Assembly: GCF_002632585.1 (NCBI RefSeq)
Contig: NZ_NIBV01000002.1
Coordinates: 4,919 to 68,918 of the forward strand
Reading direction: 5' to 3'
DNA from: Xenorhabdus szentirmaii DSM 16338
GTDB taxonomy: Bacteria > Pseudomonadota > Gammaproteobacteria > Enterobacterales > Enterobacteriaceae
DNA: 64,000 nucleotides
Positions 10,115 to 19,830 of the stretch are shown piece after piece. How positions within the stretch are numbered: the first letter of the stretch is position 1; every line of letters starts with the position of its first letter. The notes beneath the pieces were generated by a model, which saw only the letters and a program-made list of their open reading frames with translations, searched no databases and was not told where the DNA came from. Made by a program: the position numbers and the translations under genes.

Positions 10115-10164
10115 GGGGGTATATTTAGGGGTACGTTCAGGTTCAATGAAGTGAGATACCCCCA
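10115..10164. promoter_or_regulatory. Putative integrase arm-binding sites at left end
   Basis: TATGGGGGTATATTTAGGGG at about 10112-10131 contains two GGGGGTAT-like sites. A third inverted copy, ATACCCCC, lies at the integrase start. The same doublet recurs at 27602-27621 at the other end of the element. Paired short repeats flanking both ends fit the arm sites of a tyrosine recombinase or autoregulation of int. Confidence 0.5.
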
Positions 10165-10165
10165 G

Positions 10166-11381
10166 ATGAAGTTAACAGCCCGACAGGTGGACACTGCAAA
10201 GCCGAAAGAAAAACCTTATAAACTTGCAGATGGTGGCGGACTATATCTATTGGTTAACCCTAATGGCGCTCGCTATTGGCGGTTGAAGTACCGGATCGCA
10301 GGCAAAGAAAAATTACTCGCATTAGGGGTATACCCTGATATCTCCCTCGCAGAAGCAAGAACCAAGAGAAACGAAGCACGGCGGATGCTATCGGATGGTC
10401 ATGATCCGATAGAGGAAAAGAAAGCTGAAAAGGCAGCCAAAGTGTTTGCGGTCAGCAATAGTTTTGAATCCATCGCCATTGAGTGGCACGAGCATAAACG
10501 CCCCAACTGGTCAAAAGGGTATGTTGAAGACATTCTGGAATACCTGAAAAAAGACATCTTCCCGTATATTGGCAAACGTGCCGTTACCGAGATTAAACCC
10601 GCCGAAATGCTGGCTGTTCTCCGAAAAATGGAGCAACGCGGTGTTTTGGATAAATTGAAAAAAACCAGACAGGCCTGTCGGCAAATTTTCACCTATGCCG
10701 TGATTACCGGGCGGGCTGAGTTCAATCCCGTTACTGATCTTGCCAGCGCACTTAAAGCACCGAAGCAAAAACACTTCCCACACCTTTTAGCCGACCAAAT
10801 GAATGAATTCCTCATCGCCTTGGCGGGCTATACCGGAAGCGAAGTGACTCAGTCTGCGACACGTTTATTGATGCTTACCGGCGTGCGTACCATCGAATTG
10901 AGAGAATCAGAATGGACTGAATTCGATTTCGATAAGGATATCTGGCAGATACCTGCTGAGCGAATGAAAATGCGCCGCCCTCACATCGTCCCGCTATCCA
11001 ATCAGGTTAAAGCCATTCTTATCAAACTTCACTCTATTACAGGGCGTGGGAAATACGTTTTCCCCCGGGCGTAATGATGCGGGTAAACCGATGAGTGAGG
11101 CCGCCATTAATCAGGTTATTAAACGCATTGGTTATGATGGCAGGGCAACCGGCCACGGCTTCCGCCATACCATGAGTACTATCCTGCATGAACAAGGTTA
11201 TAACACGGCTTGGATTGAAACTCAGCTTGCTCATGTTGATAAGAACAGCATCCGGGGAACTTACAATCACGCCCAATATCTGGAGGGGCGCAGGGAAATG
11301 CTGCAATGGTATGCGGATCATATGGAGATGCTGGAACACGGTGAAAATGTGCTGATCGGAAAAATTGGCAAAAGGGCGTAA
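10166..11381 (+). pseudogene. int: P4-type integrase, frameshifted
   Basis: Residues from MKLTARQVDTAKPKEKPYKLADGGGLYLLV are typical of the P4/CP4-57 integrase family. The ATG at 10166 is preferred over the upstream GTG at 10151. Catalytic Arg is in LTGVRTIEL, and HIVPL is present. The frame then breaks: a run of five C at about 11062-11066, where four are expected, shifts YVFPGRND into YVFPRA-stop. The rest continues in another frame (AGKPMSEAAIN, HGFRHTMST with HxxR, LAHVDKNSIRGTYNHAQYL with the catalytic Tyr) to 11381. All catalytic motifs are present but split over two frames, so the enzyme is probably dead unless the base is a sequencing error or frameshifting rescues it. Confidence 0.9.
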
Positions 11382-11404
11382 AGATACGGTGATTTTTTAA
11401 ACGC

Positions 11405-11637
11405 CTGTGCCCGGGGCACAGCAGCCTGTTTTTCATACTATCTACAGATGGTTGATAAAAGAACGTAAAGGTACGGTTGCTTTTTACACCACGTTGGCAG
11501 TGCCAACAGAGCTATTTTTCGTACCAGTCATAGGGGGATGGTGCTTTTTTATTCTTTGTTGGCAGTGCCAACAAAGTTATTTTTTTATACAGAACATGGA
11601 TGATGGATGTTTTTTAGACTGTGTTGGAGGCTCCAAC
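11405..11637. repeat. Palindrome-bearing tandem repeats with 65-bp period
   Basis: GTTGGCAGTGCCAAC at 11493-11507 and 11558-11572, and GTTGGAGGCTCCAAC at 11623-11637, are spaced exactly 65 bp. A related unit with another palindrome (CTGTGCC/GGCACAG, 11405-11421) lies upstream. Each palindrome is followed by a similar T-rich tail (for example TGTTTTTCATAC). The period is not a multiple of three, so this is not a coding repeat. The block lies between int and alpA. Confidence 0.8.
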
Positions 11638-11818
11638 AGTGACTGTTTTTCATACAGCATACAATTCGGGAGTTGGTACTCCCTATAAATTGATAAATTT
11701 CACAAATGGAGTAAACAATTAACGCTGTTCATTTAATCTTGCTTTTTAAATAATCCGCCTGTCATCAAACAACGTCCACGATGAGCGCTCAAGGACTCGG
11801 TAACAGGAGAGAAAAAAT

Positions 11819-12025
11819 ATGACAATGACAGCACCGAAAGAAAATCTTATTCGTTTGCCCGAAGTTCAACGCAGAACGGGTTATAGCAAGGCGTGGATCT
11901 ACAAACTGATTAGCGATGGGGAATTCCCGAAACAAATTAAACTCGGCTCCCGTTCCATCGCGTTTATTGAATCAGAGATTGATAACTGGATTGCGCAGCG
12001 GATCGCAGGTTCACGAGCGGCATAA
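11819..12025 (+). CDS. alpA: AlpA-family transcriptional regulator
   Basis: 68 residues with the short helix-turn-helix of the AlpA/MerR-like excisionase group: LIRLPEVQRRTGYSKAWIYKLISDGEFPKQIKLGSRSIAF followed by a W-containing C-terminus. AlpA proteins in P4-like elements activate integrase or regulate excision. AGGAGAG lies 8 bp before the ATG at 11819. It is followed by the alpha gene after a 95-bp gap. Confidence 0.92.
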   Translation: MTMTAPKENLIRLPEVQRRTGYSKAWIYKLISDGEFPKQIKLGSRSIAFIESEIDNWIAQRIAGSRAA

Positions 12026-12120
12026 CACATAACATAAGAAACGTAATATAAAAAAACAACGCCCCAGTGTGCGACAACACAACTGAGGCGTCTGACCAAC
12101 AACCGTTATACGAGGTAACG

Positions 12121-14541
12121 ATGATGGCTGATATACAGCATACCCAAACTCACCCTAAATTTACACTTTCAGATAAAACTGCTCGTCAAAAATCGCTCGA
12201 TCTGATCCAGACCGTGAAAAAATCCGCCATGTATCATTGGGAAAATCTGCTGCCTGCCTGTGGTATTGATATTCCGGCAAAAGATAAACATGGTGCCTGC
12301 CCGATTTGCGGCGGCACTGACCGTTTTCACTTTATTGATGATCACCATCATGGCAACTGGTATTGTCGCCAGTGTGACATACCGAACTACGGCGATGGGC
12401 TGGATTTGGTGGCAAAAACCAAAGGAATTTCTATTACTGAGGCGGCGAAAATCATTGCGGATGTACTGGCATTACCCTTGCCCGAACCCAAGCCAGCCAG
12501 AAAAACCACTCAACCAACACAGCCGATTGCCGACAGAGTAGCGGCCCTGATGGCGCAGACCGTTACCGGACAATCTCCCTATCTGACCTCAAAAGGGCTG
12601 CATTGCCCTAATCAGCGGTTATTGCCTGATAATTCAGCAGTGTTGCGACTCGCAACATTGGACAAAAAAGTAACAGGCGCACAGATCATCAAACCGGATG
12701 GCGAGAAAAAATTACTCACCGGTAGCCAGAAGAAAGGCGCGTTTATTCCTTTATCAACGCTGGAAGAGAACCCTGATACCGTCATCATTACCGAAGGTTA
12801 CGCCACGGCACTCACGGTTAACCAACTCTGTAGTGGCGCTGTTCTGGCAGCACTGGACGCGGACAATCTGCTCTCCGTTGCTCAATCAGTCAGGGAACGT
12901 TGGCCGGATACGAAAATTATTATTGCTGCCGATAACGACTGGCATCATCCCAGTGAACTGGATAAGAACGGTAAACCGAAAGTGAATACCGGTAAAATCT
13001 CGGCAGAAAAAGCCTCTATTGCGGTTAATGGCTGGATCACGTTACCGCCGACAGATCATAAAGCCGATTGGGACGACTACCGCCAACAACACGGTGTAGA
13101 AACGGCAAAGCTGGCGTTTGTTCAAGGGCTTTATCAACCGGCACCCATAACGAAAAAAGCGGTCATTCAGCCCAATGATACCGAATCGTCAAAATTAACA
13201 TTATGCCAGATGGGAGCCAGTCAGCGCGGAGAAGTGTTACTGGCACGTTATGACGGTGATTTGGCATTGGATGGCGCTTCGGAAACCGTTCATCACTATG
13301 ATGGTATTATCTGGTGTCCGGTCAGTAACCGCGATTTACAGCGGGAAATGGTGGCGGCTTTTATGGAAGAAAAAATGCCGTACTCACCGCACGGTATCAG
13401 CGCTGCTGTGGATGCACTGAAATTACAGCTTCCCATGATGAACTCGCCAGAACGCCATTTAATCGGGTTCCGTAATGGGGTATTTGACCTGAAAATCGGT
13501 CAGTTCCGGCCTCATCACAAACATGACTGGCTGCTGCTTGCTAACGACGTTGAATTCAATTCCCCCGTTTCGGGGGAAACCCTGCAAAGCCATGCACCTC
13601 AGTTCTGGCACTGGCTTAACCGTGCAACAGGCAGCTGTGAAGACAAAGCAGAGAGAGTGTTGGCCGCGCTGTTTATGGTGCTGGCGAACCGTTATGACTG
13701 GCAGTTATTTCTGGAAGTTACCGGCGCTGGAGGCAGTGGCAAAAGCATCTTTGCTGAAATTTGTTCAATGCTAGCAGGCAAAGGCAATACGGTTTCTGCC
13801 AGTATGGCCGTACTGGAAAATCCACGGGAACGCGCACTGGTTGTGGGATATTCGTTGATTATTCTGCCCGACCAGACGCGCTATGTGGGCGATGGTTCCG
13901 GCATCAAGGCGATTACAGGTGGGGATGAAGTCGCCGTTGACCCGAAGCACAAACAGCCTTATTCAACCCGCATTCCTGCTGTGGTGCTGGCGGTGAACAA
14001 TAACGCCATGAGTTTCAGTGATCGCAGTGGCGGAGTGTCGCGGCGTCGGGTGATTTTCAACTTTTCCGAAGTGGTGCCGGAGAATGAACGCGATCCGCTT
14101 TTGCGGAACAAAATCGCGGCAGAACTGCCCATCATTATCCGACAACTGCTGCATCGGTTTGCTGATCCACAAACGGCAAAGCGTTTACTGGCAGAGCAAC
14201 AAAAATCCAAAGAAGCACTGGATATTAAACGGGGTACAGATCCTTTGGTTGATTTTTGCGGTTATCTGGTGGCTTCTCATGAAGCGGATGGCCTGTTAAT
14301 CGGCAATGCGGAAATCGTGCCATTTAATCCCCGTAAATACCTCTATCACGCCTACCTTGCTTATATGAAAGGTAATAACCTGAATAAACCGGTTTCCGTG
14401 ACCCGATTCGGTATGGATATGCCCGGCGCACTGGCTGAATACAACCAGCATTACCTGCGTAAGAAAAGTAAACAGGGTATTCGCAGCAATCTGAGCCTGA
14501 ATATCGATACCGCTATCGAATGGCTGCCGAAACTGACATGA
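12121..14541 (+). CDS. P4-like alpha replication protein (primase-helicase)
   Basis: 806 residues from MMADIQHTQ. The ATG at 12121 has GAGG 7 bp upstream, while the longer frame would need GTG at 12067. Domains in order: an N-terminal zinc-binding motif CPICGGTDRFHF...WYCRQC; a Toprim/primase region with ITEGYATALTV and AALDADN; and a C-terminal helicase with Walker A GAGGSGKS and the following DUF5906/SF3-like region (LPDQTRYVGDGSGIKAITGGD). The phage P4 alpha protein has the same layout and similar length (about 777 residues), acting as primase, helicase and origin-binding protein. Iterons downstream at 14606-14823 are its likely binding sites. Confidence 0.95.
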   Translation: MMADIQHTQTHPKFTLSDKTARQKSLDLIQTVKKSAMYHWENLLPACGIDIPAKDKHGACPICGGTDRFHFIDDHHHGNWYCRQCDIPNYGDGLDLVAKTKGISITEAAKIIADVLALPLPEPKPARKTTQPTQPIADRVAALMAQTVTGQSPYLTSKGLHCPNQRLLPDNSAVLRLATLDKKVTGAQIIKPDGEKKLLTGSQKKGAFIPLSTLEENPDTVIITEGYATALTVNQLCSGAVLAALDADNLLSVAQSVRERWPDTKIIIAADNDWHHPSELDKNGKPKVNTGKISAEKASIAVNGWITLPPTDHKADWDDYRQQHGVETAKLAFVQGLYQPAPITKKAVIQPNDTESSKLTLCQMGASQRGEVLLARYDGDLALDGASETVHHYDGIIWCPVSNRDLQREMVAAFMEEKMPYSPHGISAAVDALKLQLPMMNSPERHLIGFRNGVFDLKIGQFRPHHKHDWLLLANDVEFNSPVSGETLQSHAPQFWHWLNRATGSCEDKAERVLAALFMVLANRYDWQLFLEVTGAGGSGKSIFAEICSMLAGKGNTVSASMAVLENPRERALVVGYSLIILPDQTRYVGDGSGIKAITGGDEVAVDPKHKQPYSTRIPAVVLAVNNNAMSFSDRSGGVSRRRVIFNFSEVVPENERDPLLRNKIAAELPIIIRQLLHRFADPQTAKRLLAEQQKSKEALDIKRGTDPLVDFCGYLVASHEADGLLIGNAEIVPFNPRKYLYHAYLAYMKGNNLNKPVSVTRFGMDMPGALAEYNQHYLRKKSKQGIRSNLSLNIDTAIEWLPKLT

Positions 14542-14605
14542 AATAACCTGCCAGAAGAATAACTTTTTTCACACAGATAAAGATTTCCTAAAAAATAGTA
14601 AAAAG

Positions 14606-14823
14606 TGTTCACTACTGTTCACCCATAATTTAAATCATATATATCAAGGTATTATAGGGTGAATAGTTTTTTTAAACTGTTCACAAGTCTTCACCCCTGT
14701 TCACCTTTTTAAGATTTAAAGGTGAAGGGTTGGGTGAAGAGTGGTGATGAGTTGGATTTCAATTCATCACCCTCTAACGTTATGAATTTAAATATAAATA
14801 CTCAGAGGTGAACAGGGTGAACA
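14606..14823. other. P4-like iteron replication origin
   Basis: Direct repeats TGTTCAC(C/T/A) at 14606, 14616, 14678 and 14698 face inverted GGTGAACA copies at 14807 and 14816, with looser GGTGAA copies at 14658, 14721 and 14733. AT-rich DNA separates them. P4 alpha recognises repeats of this type (TGTTCACC) in its ori and crr regions. The location directly after the alpha gene supports an origin. Confidence 0.75.
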
Positions 14824-14898
14824 GTTTTACCTCTAATTCTTTAATAGGGAGGGGTAAATAAAAATGGTTTTTCTGGCGGGTGTAGTATTTTTCCAGAT

Positions 14899-14940
14899 CT
14901 CTGATTTATCTGGTTAATGTATTAACCAGATAAATCAGAG
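14899..14940. repeat. Perfect 20-bp inverted repeat with 2-base centre
   Basis: The left arm is 14899-14918 (CTCTGATTTATCTGG...) and the right arm is 14921-14940, its exact reverse complement, separated only by GT. No T-tract follows, so it is not a normal terminator. It lies between the iteron origin and the Rhs cargo. Confidence 0.85.
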
Positions 14941-15152
14941 AAGGCAAGCGCAGCGCGTCAGTGTGATTTTAGTTTGAAGCATTAAGTTAAATTGACACTA
15001 GGTGATAATCTGATTTTATTTATAAATAGAAGTTAATCACAATTTCCGTGCTGATTCCTTATTCACTCTGGAGTTCATAAATGTGGCTGTTATATCCTGC
15101 CTTTAATCATGTTACTAAAACATAAATTTATTTTTAAAGAGGCAAAGGAAAT

Positions 15153-15578
15153 ATGGAAACACGCCCACGCTGTTTGTTCTCGGAAGGCAGTATTACTCTA
15201 CCGGAAGGTTATCAGGAACAGACCGTCAATATTATTATCGCTCCCAATGTGCCCGCACTGAATATCAGCCGCGATCAGTTAAATGAAGGGGAAGATTTAG
15301 CCGGTTATATCATCCGCCAGAAGACGTTGCTGAAAAACGGTCTGAAAGACTGGCAACTGCTTGAAGAACATCCCGCCACACTAGGTGACAACTTGCTACA
15401 AGGTCATTTATTGCTTTCCCGCTACCGCCCCAAGAAAGGGCAACAGGTTTACCAGTATCAGGCGGCATTTCAGCGGGATGAGAAAAAAGTGCTGATTTTT
15501 ACCCTGTCATCCCAGCAGGCCTTCACTGACTCACAGCGGCAGTGGCTGGATGACTGTCTGACAAGTTTTCAGTTCTAG
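15153..15578 (+). CDS. Eag-type (DUF1795/DcrB-like) chaperone of the Rhs effector
   Basis: 141 residues. The pattern (CLFSEGSITLPEGYQEQTVNI, DQLNEGEDLAGYIIRQKTLL, QVYQYQAAFQRDEKKVLIFTLSSQ) is that of DUF1795 Eag chaperones. These bind the N-terminal transmembrane helices of PAAR-Rhs effectors and load them on VgrG. The gene ends 12 bp before such an effector, the standard arrangement. AAAGGA precedes the ATG. Confidence 0.88.
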   Translation: METRPRCLFSEGSITLPEGYQEQTVNIIIAPNVPALNISRDQLNEGEDLAGYIIRQKTLLKNGLKDWQLLEEHPATLGDNLLQGHLLLSRYRPKKGQQVYQYQAAFQRDEKKVLIFTLSSQQAFTDSQRQWLDDCLTSFQF

Positions 15579-15590
15579 GGAGAGAACGTT

Positions 15591-18500
15591 ATGCCAGAAG
15601 CAGCAAGGTTGGGAGATACGATAGGCCATTCCAATGCAATGGCCGGCTTAATTGGTGGAACTCTCATCGGCTCCTTAATTTCTGCCGCAGGCGGAATTGC
15701 CGCCGGATTTCTTTTTGCGGCAGGGGTGGCAGCTTCATGTATCGGGGTCGGCGTTTTGTTGATTGGTGCTGCCATTGCTGTGGGAATGGCAGCAAGCGCT
15801 TTAGGGGATAAGGCGCGTGATGCTGGTGTTTCAATAGGGGCATCGTCGCAAAGCCCCACCGGAACGATTGAAACGGGTTCGCCCAATGTCTTTATCAATA
15901 ACAAGGCGGCGGCCATTGCAACACGAAGTCAGGTGGCATGCAGTAAAGAAAATGGTATCCGCCAGATGGCGCAAGGTTCGGATTCCGTACTGATTAACGG
16001 ATTTCCTGCATCGCGGGTGGGCGATAAAACCACCTGTGATGCCGCCGTGATGACAGGCTCTCCGAATGTCATTATCGGTGGGGGGACAAAAACAACAGAA
16101 AAAATCACACCAGAAATCCCCGAATGGGCATATACCGCCTCTGATTTAACCATGTTTGCGGCGGGATTGTTCAGCTTTGGCGGAGCCGCCGCCAAAGGCC
16201 CCGGCGCATTGCAAAAGCTGTTCAGCAAATTGCCGGGGGCGGATAAAATCCGCAAATTTGCGTGCCGGTTTGGGTGGCTTGGCGTGGCATTGCCGGTGGT
16301 GGGCATTTTGGCGAATCCGGTTGAAGTGATTGCCGGCCAAAAGTTTCTGAATGATGACGATGAACTGGATTTTGTTTTTGAGGCTGAATTCCCTCTCTAC
16401 TGGCAACGCAGTTACCTGAGCAGCTATCAGTATGACAGTGTGCTGGGTCAGGGCTGGAATTTATTCTGGGAAAGTCAATTAATCCGCGTTGAAGAGGGCA
16501 TGCTTTGGCGTAATTTATCCGGGGATATCATCCCGTTCCCGGATGTGCCGGAAGGCCACCGTTGTTTCTGCCCCGATGCTCAAAGCTGGCTGATACACAC
16601 GGAAGATGGCGAATGGGAAATCCGTGATGCGGGCGAATTGGTTTACCACTATGCCGTTTTTGACAATGATGGTATCAGCCGGTTAAGCCACATTCGTGAT
16701 AATGTCGGCAATGAGCAACGATTCCATTACAACGACCAGCATCAGATGGTCAATATCACCGGTTGCGGCGCAATGAATCTGCACTGTGATTATCAGCTCA
16801 TGGAAATCAATGGCAAAACGGTTTCCCGAATTACCACCATCTGGCGAGAGTTGTATAACGGCCAACGTGTGCGTCTTTGCCATTATCGCTACGATGAGAA
16901 CGCCCGGCTTATCGGTGTCAGCCATCGCAATGACCATCTCCAGCGTCAATTCGGCTGGACTGAACACGGTATGATGGCATGGCATCAGGATAAGCGTGGT
17001 CTGCGCTGTGATTACGCATGGGAAGCCACCGAAGAAGGTTTGTGGCGTGTTATTTCCCAGAAAACCAGCGAAGGCGCAGGCTACCGACTGGATTATGATG
17101 ATGAAAACCTGACCCGCACCGCCCATTGGCATGATGGCTCTTGTTCCGTCTGGAGATTGAACGAGGATCATCAAATCATTCATTGTGCTGACCGTAATGG
17201 CACAGAGCACCATCTCTTGTGGGATGAGTTTGGCCTGCCGAACGGATACAAAGATGGTGAAGGTCATACCCGCTCAGGTGAATGGGATAAATTAGGCCGG
17301 TTGCTGGGCATGATCGATGGCAATGGCAATCAGACACAGTGGCAATACCAGAATGACACGGACAGGCTGGCTTTCATTTTCTGGCCGGATGGCACAGAAA
17401 CGGCGCTGGAATATGACGAGTTCGGGCGTCTGGTCAGCGAAACGTCACCACTGAAACAAACGACCCGTTATTATTACAGCCTGAAGACGTTGCGCCCTCA
17501 TAAACGCACGGATGCCAAAGGCGGCGATAGCCATTTTATGTGGAATGGCCAGGGGCAGTTAATCAGCCATACCGATTGTTCAGGGCAAAGAAGCACATGG
17601 GGCTATGATGATGAAAATCGGCTGAGCCGTTTTATCAATGCCCTGATGGAAAGCGTTCGTTATCACTATGACGATGCCGGACAGCTCTCAATGGTGACTT
17701 ACCCGGACGGCTCGACAGAGCAAATGGTGTGGGACAATGCCGGTCGGCTGACGCATCACCAGCGCAATGAAAACACCACCCGTGGTTGGGAATATAATGC
17801 ATTGGGACAGGTGGTTTGTGCCACTGACCGTCTGCAACGCCAAATCCGTTATCATTACAATCCCGAAGGCTATCTGGTACAGATTGAAAATGCCAATGGC
17901 GGCCGCTATCAGCTGAACCGTGATGCAGAAGGGCGTTTGATTGAAGAAATCCGCCCTGACGACACCCTTATCCAGTATGAATACAATGCTGCCGGTTTGT
18001 TGCGAACTGAAAAACGCATGGGTGATCGGGTATTCCGGCAACCTGTCCGCGCGGTTTACCTGCATTACGATGCTGCAGGCAACCTGATTAAACGGGAAAC
18101 CGGCACCGACAATTACCAGTACCAGTGGGATAACATGGATCGGTTACTGGTCGCCTCCCGTGAACCGAATGCCACGGGAAAACAACTGGGGTTATTACCG
18201 AATACAGTCAGCTTTGCCTACGATGCATTGGGGCGGGTGATCAGGGAACAAAACGGCGAGGATATTATCCAGTTCAGCTACGATGAAATGGATAACCTGA
18301 CTGAGCTGACTCTGCCACAAGGTGATACCCTGCGCTGGCTTTACTACGGCTCCGGTCATCTCAGTGCCATTCGCCATAATCAGCAGATGATCACCGAGTT
18401 TGAGCGGGACAATCTGCATCGCGAAACCAGCCGGACACAAGGGAAGTTGTTCCAGTTCCGCGAATATGATCCGCTGGGGCGTCGAATCAGCCAATACAGC

Positions 18501-19799
18501 GTCAGGGATAAATCAGCGGCTATTGGACAGGGCAAACCGTGGCGTGCGTGGCATTACGACCAACAGGATGATCTGTCCCTGATGGAAGACCATTACCGTG
18601 GCTGGGTGGAGTACCTGTATGACTCGGAAAGCCGGCTGAAAAAAGTCACCAGCGTGGACAGCTTTGAAGAAATGCTGTGGTACGACCGTGCGGATAATCT
18701 GCTTGAACGTCCGCAATCCACGATGGAAAAAGAGACGGAGCAGAAAAAATACCTGACTCCACAGGGTGACAGGCTGAGTCAGTGGAACCAATGGCGTTAT
18801 GAACATGATGCCCACGGCAATGTTATCAGCCGTGGGACAAGCAGCAGTAATCGACAGGTTTACCGCTACGATGGGGATAATCGCCTGACACTCGCTGAAG
18901 GCAACGGCATGAAAGCCATCTATCATTACGATGCCCTTGGACGGCGTATTCGTAAGGTGGTAACGACATGGCCGACAGGGACACCGCAACAGGAACAGAC
19001 GGATTTTGTCTGGCACAGCCTGAAATTGTTGCAGGAACGCCATACCAATACGGGTAAAACCCAGACCTATTGTTACGAATCTCACGAGAGTTACACACCG
19101 CTGGCCTGTATCGTTGCTAAAGGCACTGTGCATAATTATTTCTGGTATCACACCGATATCAACAGTGCACCGCTCGAAGTGACGGATGAAGACGGCAAAA
19201 TTGCATGGTCGGGGAAATATGACGCTTTTGGCGCCGTCAACAGCACCACAATGGCCTATTTTACCGATACGGAACGTTCAACCCGAAACTTTGACCAGAA
19301 TCTGCGCTATGCGGGGCAATATTTTGACAAAGAGACGGGGCTGCACTTTAATACATATCGATATTATGCCCCTGAGATTGGTCGGTTTATTTCGCCAGAC
19401 CCGATCGGGTTAAATGGTGGGTTGAATATATACGTGTATGCTCCTAATCCTTTGTCTTGGATCGATCCGCTTGGGTTAGCAAAACAAAAGAAAAAGCCAG
19501 AAGAATATCCGGCGAAAACTAAAAATGCATTTAATGAAGCATTGGAGAACATTAAAAATGGAGGTGGTGTTCCGAGATTAGATGATTACGGAGCCCCTAA
19601 AATATATCAAGGAAGAGAGTGGCCAAAATGGAAAGGGGCGGTAGAGTACGAGGTCCCTGGATTAAATCATAAACACAGAATATTAAAATTAGATGGTATT
19701 GACTCAAAAGGAAATCCATATTCAAAATATGGTTATAGCCTAGATCATTACGAAAAAATCCACTCAGATTGGGAACGTATGGGAAGAAAATCATGTTAA
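15591..19799 (+). CDS. PAAR-Rhs type VI effector with barnase-like RNase tip
   Basis: 1402 residues. Residues 2-12 form a prePAAR motif (AARLGDTIGHS). Residues about 18-68 are Gly/Ala-rich membrane helices, followed by a PAAR domain (about 90-165; GSPNVFINNKAAA, VLINGFPASRVGDKT, GSPNVIIGGG). The YD-repeat shell follows, ending in the DPIGLNGGLN motif and WIDPLGLAK near residue 1292. The tip (about 1297-1402) reads GREWPKWK, VEYEVPG, HRILKLDG and YSLDHYEKIHSDW. I align this with barnase, whose core has GRTWREADI, the Arg-rich strand with DRIL, and TTDHYQTF. On that reading the catalytic Glu, Arg and His are present. GGGAG lies before the ATG. The following gene carries a barstar-like domain, strengthening the assignment. 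Confidence 0.93.
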   Translation: MPEAARLGDTIGHSNAMAGLIGGTLIGSLISAAGGIAAGFLFAAGVAASCIGVGVLLIGAAIAVGMAASALGDKARDAGVSIGASSQSPTGTIETGSPNVFINNKAAAIATRSQVACSKENGIRQMAQGSDSVLINGFPASRVGDKTTCDAAVMTGSPNVIIGGGTKTTEKITPEIPEWAYTASDLTMFAAGLFSFGGAAAKGPGALQKLFSKLPGADKIRKFACRFGWLGVALPVVGILANPVEVIAGQKFLNDDDELDFVFEAEFPLYWQRSYLSSYQYDSVLGQGWNLFWESQLIRVEEGMLWRNLSGDIIPFPDVPEGHRCFCPDAQSWLIHTEDGEWEIRDAGELVYHYAVFDNDGISRLSHIRDNVGNEQRFHYNDQHQMVNITGCGAMNLHCDYQLMEINGKTVSRITTIWRELYNGQRVRLCHYRYDENARLIGVSHRNDHLQRQFGWTEHGMMAWHQDKRGLRCDYAWEATEEGLWRVISQKTSEGAGYRLDYDDENLTRTAHWHDGSCSVWRLNEDHQIIHCADRNGTEHHLLWDEFGLPNGYKDGEGHTRSGEWDKLGRLLGMIDGNGNQTQWQYQNDTDRLAFIFWPDGTETALEYDEFGRLVSETSPLKQTTRYYYSLKTLRPHKRTDAKGGDSHFMWNGQGQLISHTDCSGQRSTWGYDDENRLSRFINALMESVRYHYDDAGQLSMVTYPDGSTEQMVWDNAGRLTHHQRNENTTRGWEYNALGQVVCATDRLQRQIRYHYNPEGYLVQIENANGGRYQLNRDAEGRLIEEIRPDDTLIQYEYNAAGLLRTEKRMGDRVFRQPVRAVYLHYDAAGNLIKRETGTDNYQYQWDNMDRLLVASREPNATGKQLGLLPNTVSFAYDALGRVIREQNGEDIIQFSYDEMDNLTELTLPQGDTLRWLYYGSGHLSAIRHNQQMITEFERDNLHRETSRTQGKLFQFREYDPLGRRISQYSVRDKSAAIGQGKPWRAWHYDQQDDLSLMEDHYRGWVEYLYDSESRLKKVTSVDSFEEMLWYDRADNLLERPQSTMEKETEQKKYLTPQGDRLSQWNQWRYEHDAHGNVISRGTSSSNRQVYRYDGDNRLTLAEGNGMKAIYHYDALGRRIRKVVTTWPTGTPQQEQTDFVWHSLKLLQERHTNTGKTQTYCYESHESYTPLACIVAKGTVHNYFWYHTDINSAPLEVTDEDGKIAWSGKYDAFGAVNSTTMAYFTDTERSTRNFDQNLRYAGQYFDKETGLHFNTYRYYAPEIGRFISPDPIGLNGGLNIYVYAPNPLSWIDPLGLAKQKKKPEEYPAKTKNAFNEALENIKNGGGVPRLDDYGAPKIYQGREWPKWKGAVEYEVPGLNHKHRILKLDGIDSKGNPYSKYGYSLDHYEKIHSDWERMGRKSC
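18331..19480 (+). repeat. Rhs core 3' segment, copy 1 of a 1.15-kb direct repeat
   Basis: This part of the effector gene is repeated at 21464-22613, with the offset constant at 3133 bp. Similarity is near-perfect at the start, with scattered substitutions increasing toward the DPIGL end, then stops where the tips diverge. Confidence 0.9.
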
Positions 19800-19830
19800 T
19801 TTGTAAAAGTTTTATTTAAGGAAATTATGT

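Noticed and set aside
11405-11640. CRISPR-like array
   Set aside because: The repeats are only 15 bp, palindromic, three or four copies, and the intervening parts resemble one another rather than being unique spacers; no cas genes.
11407-11688. 93-residue frame between int and alpA
   Set aside because: It runs through non-coding palindromic repeats with a 65-bp period, which does not preserve a reading frame.
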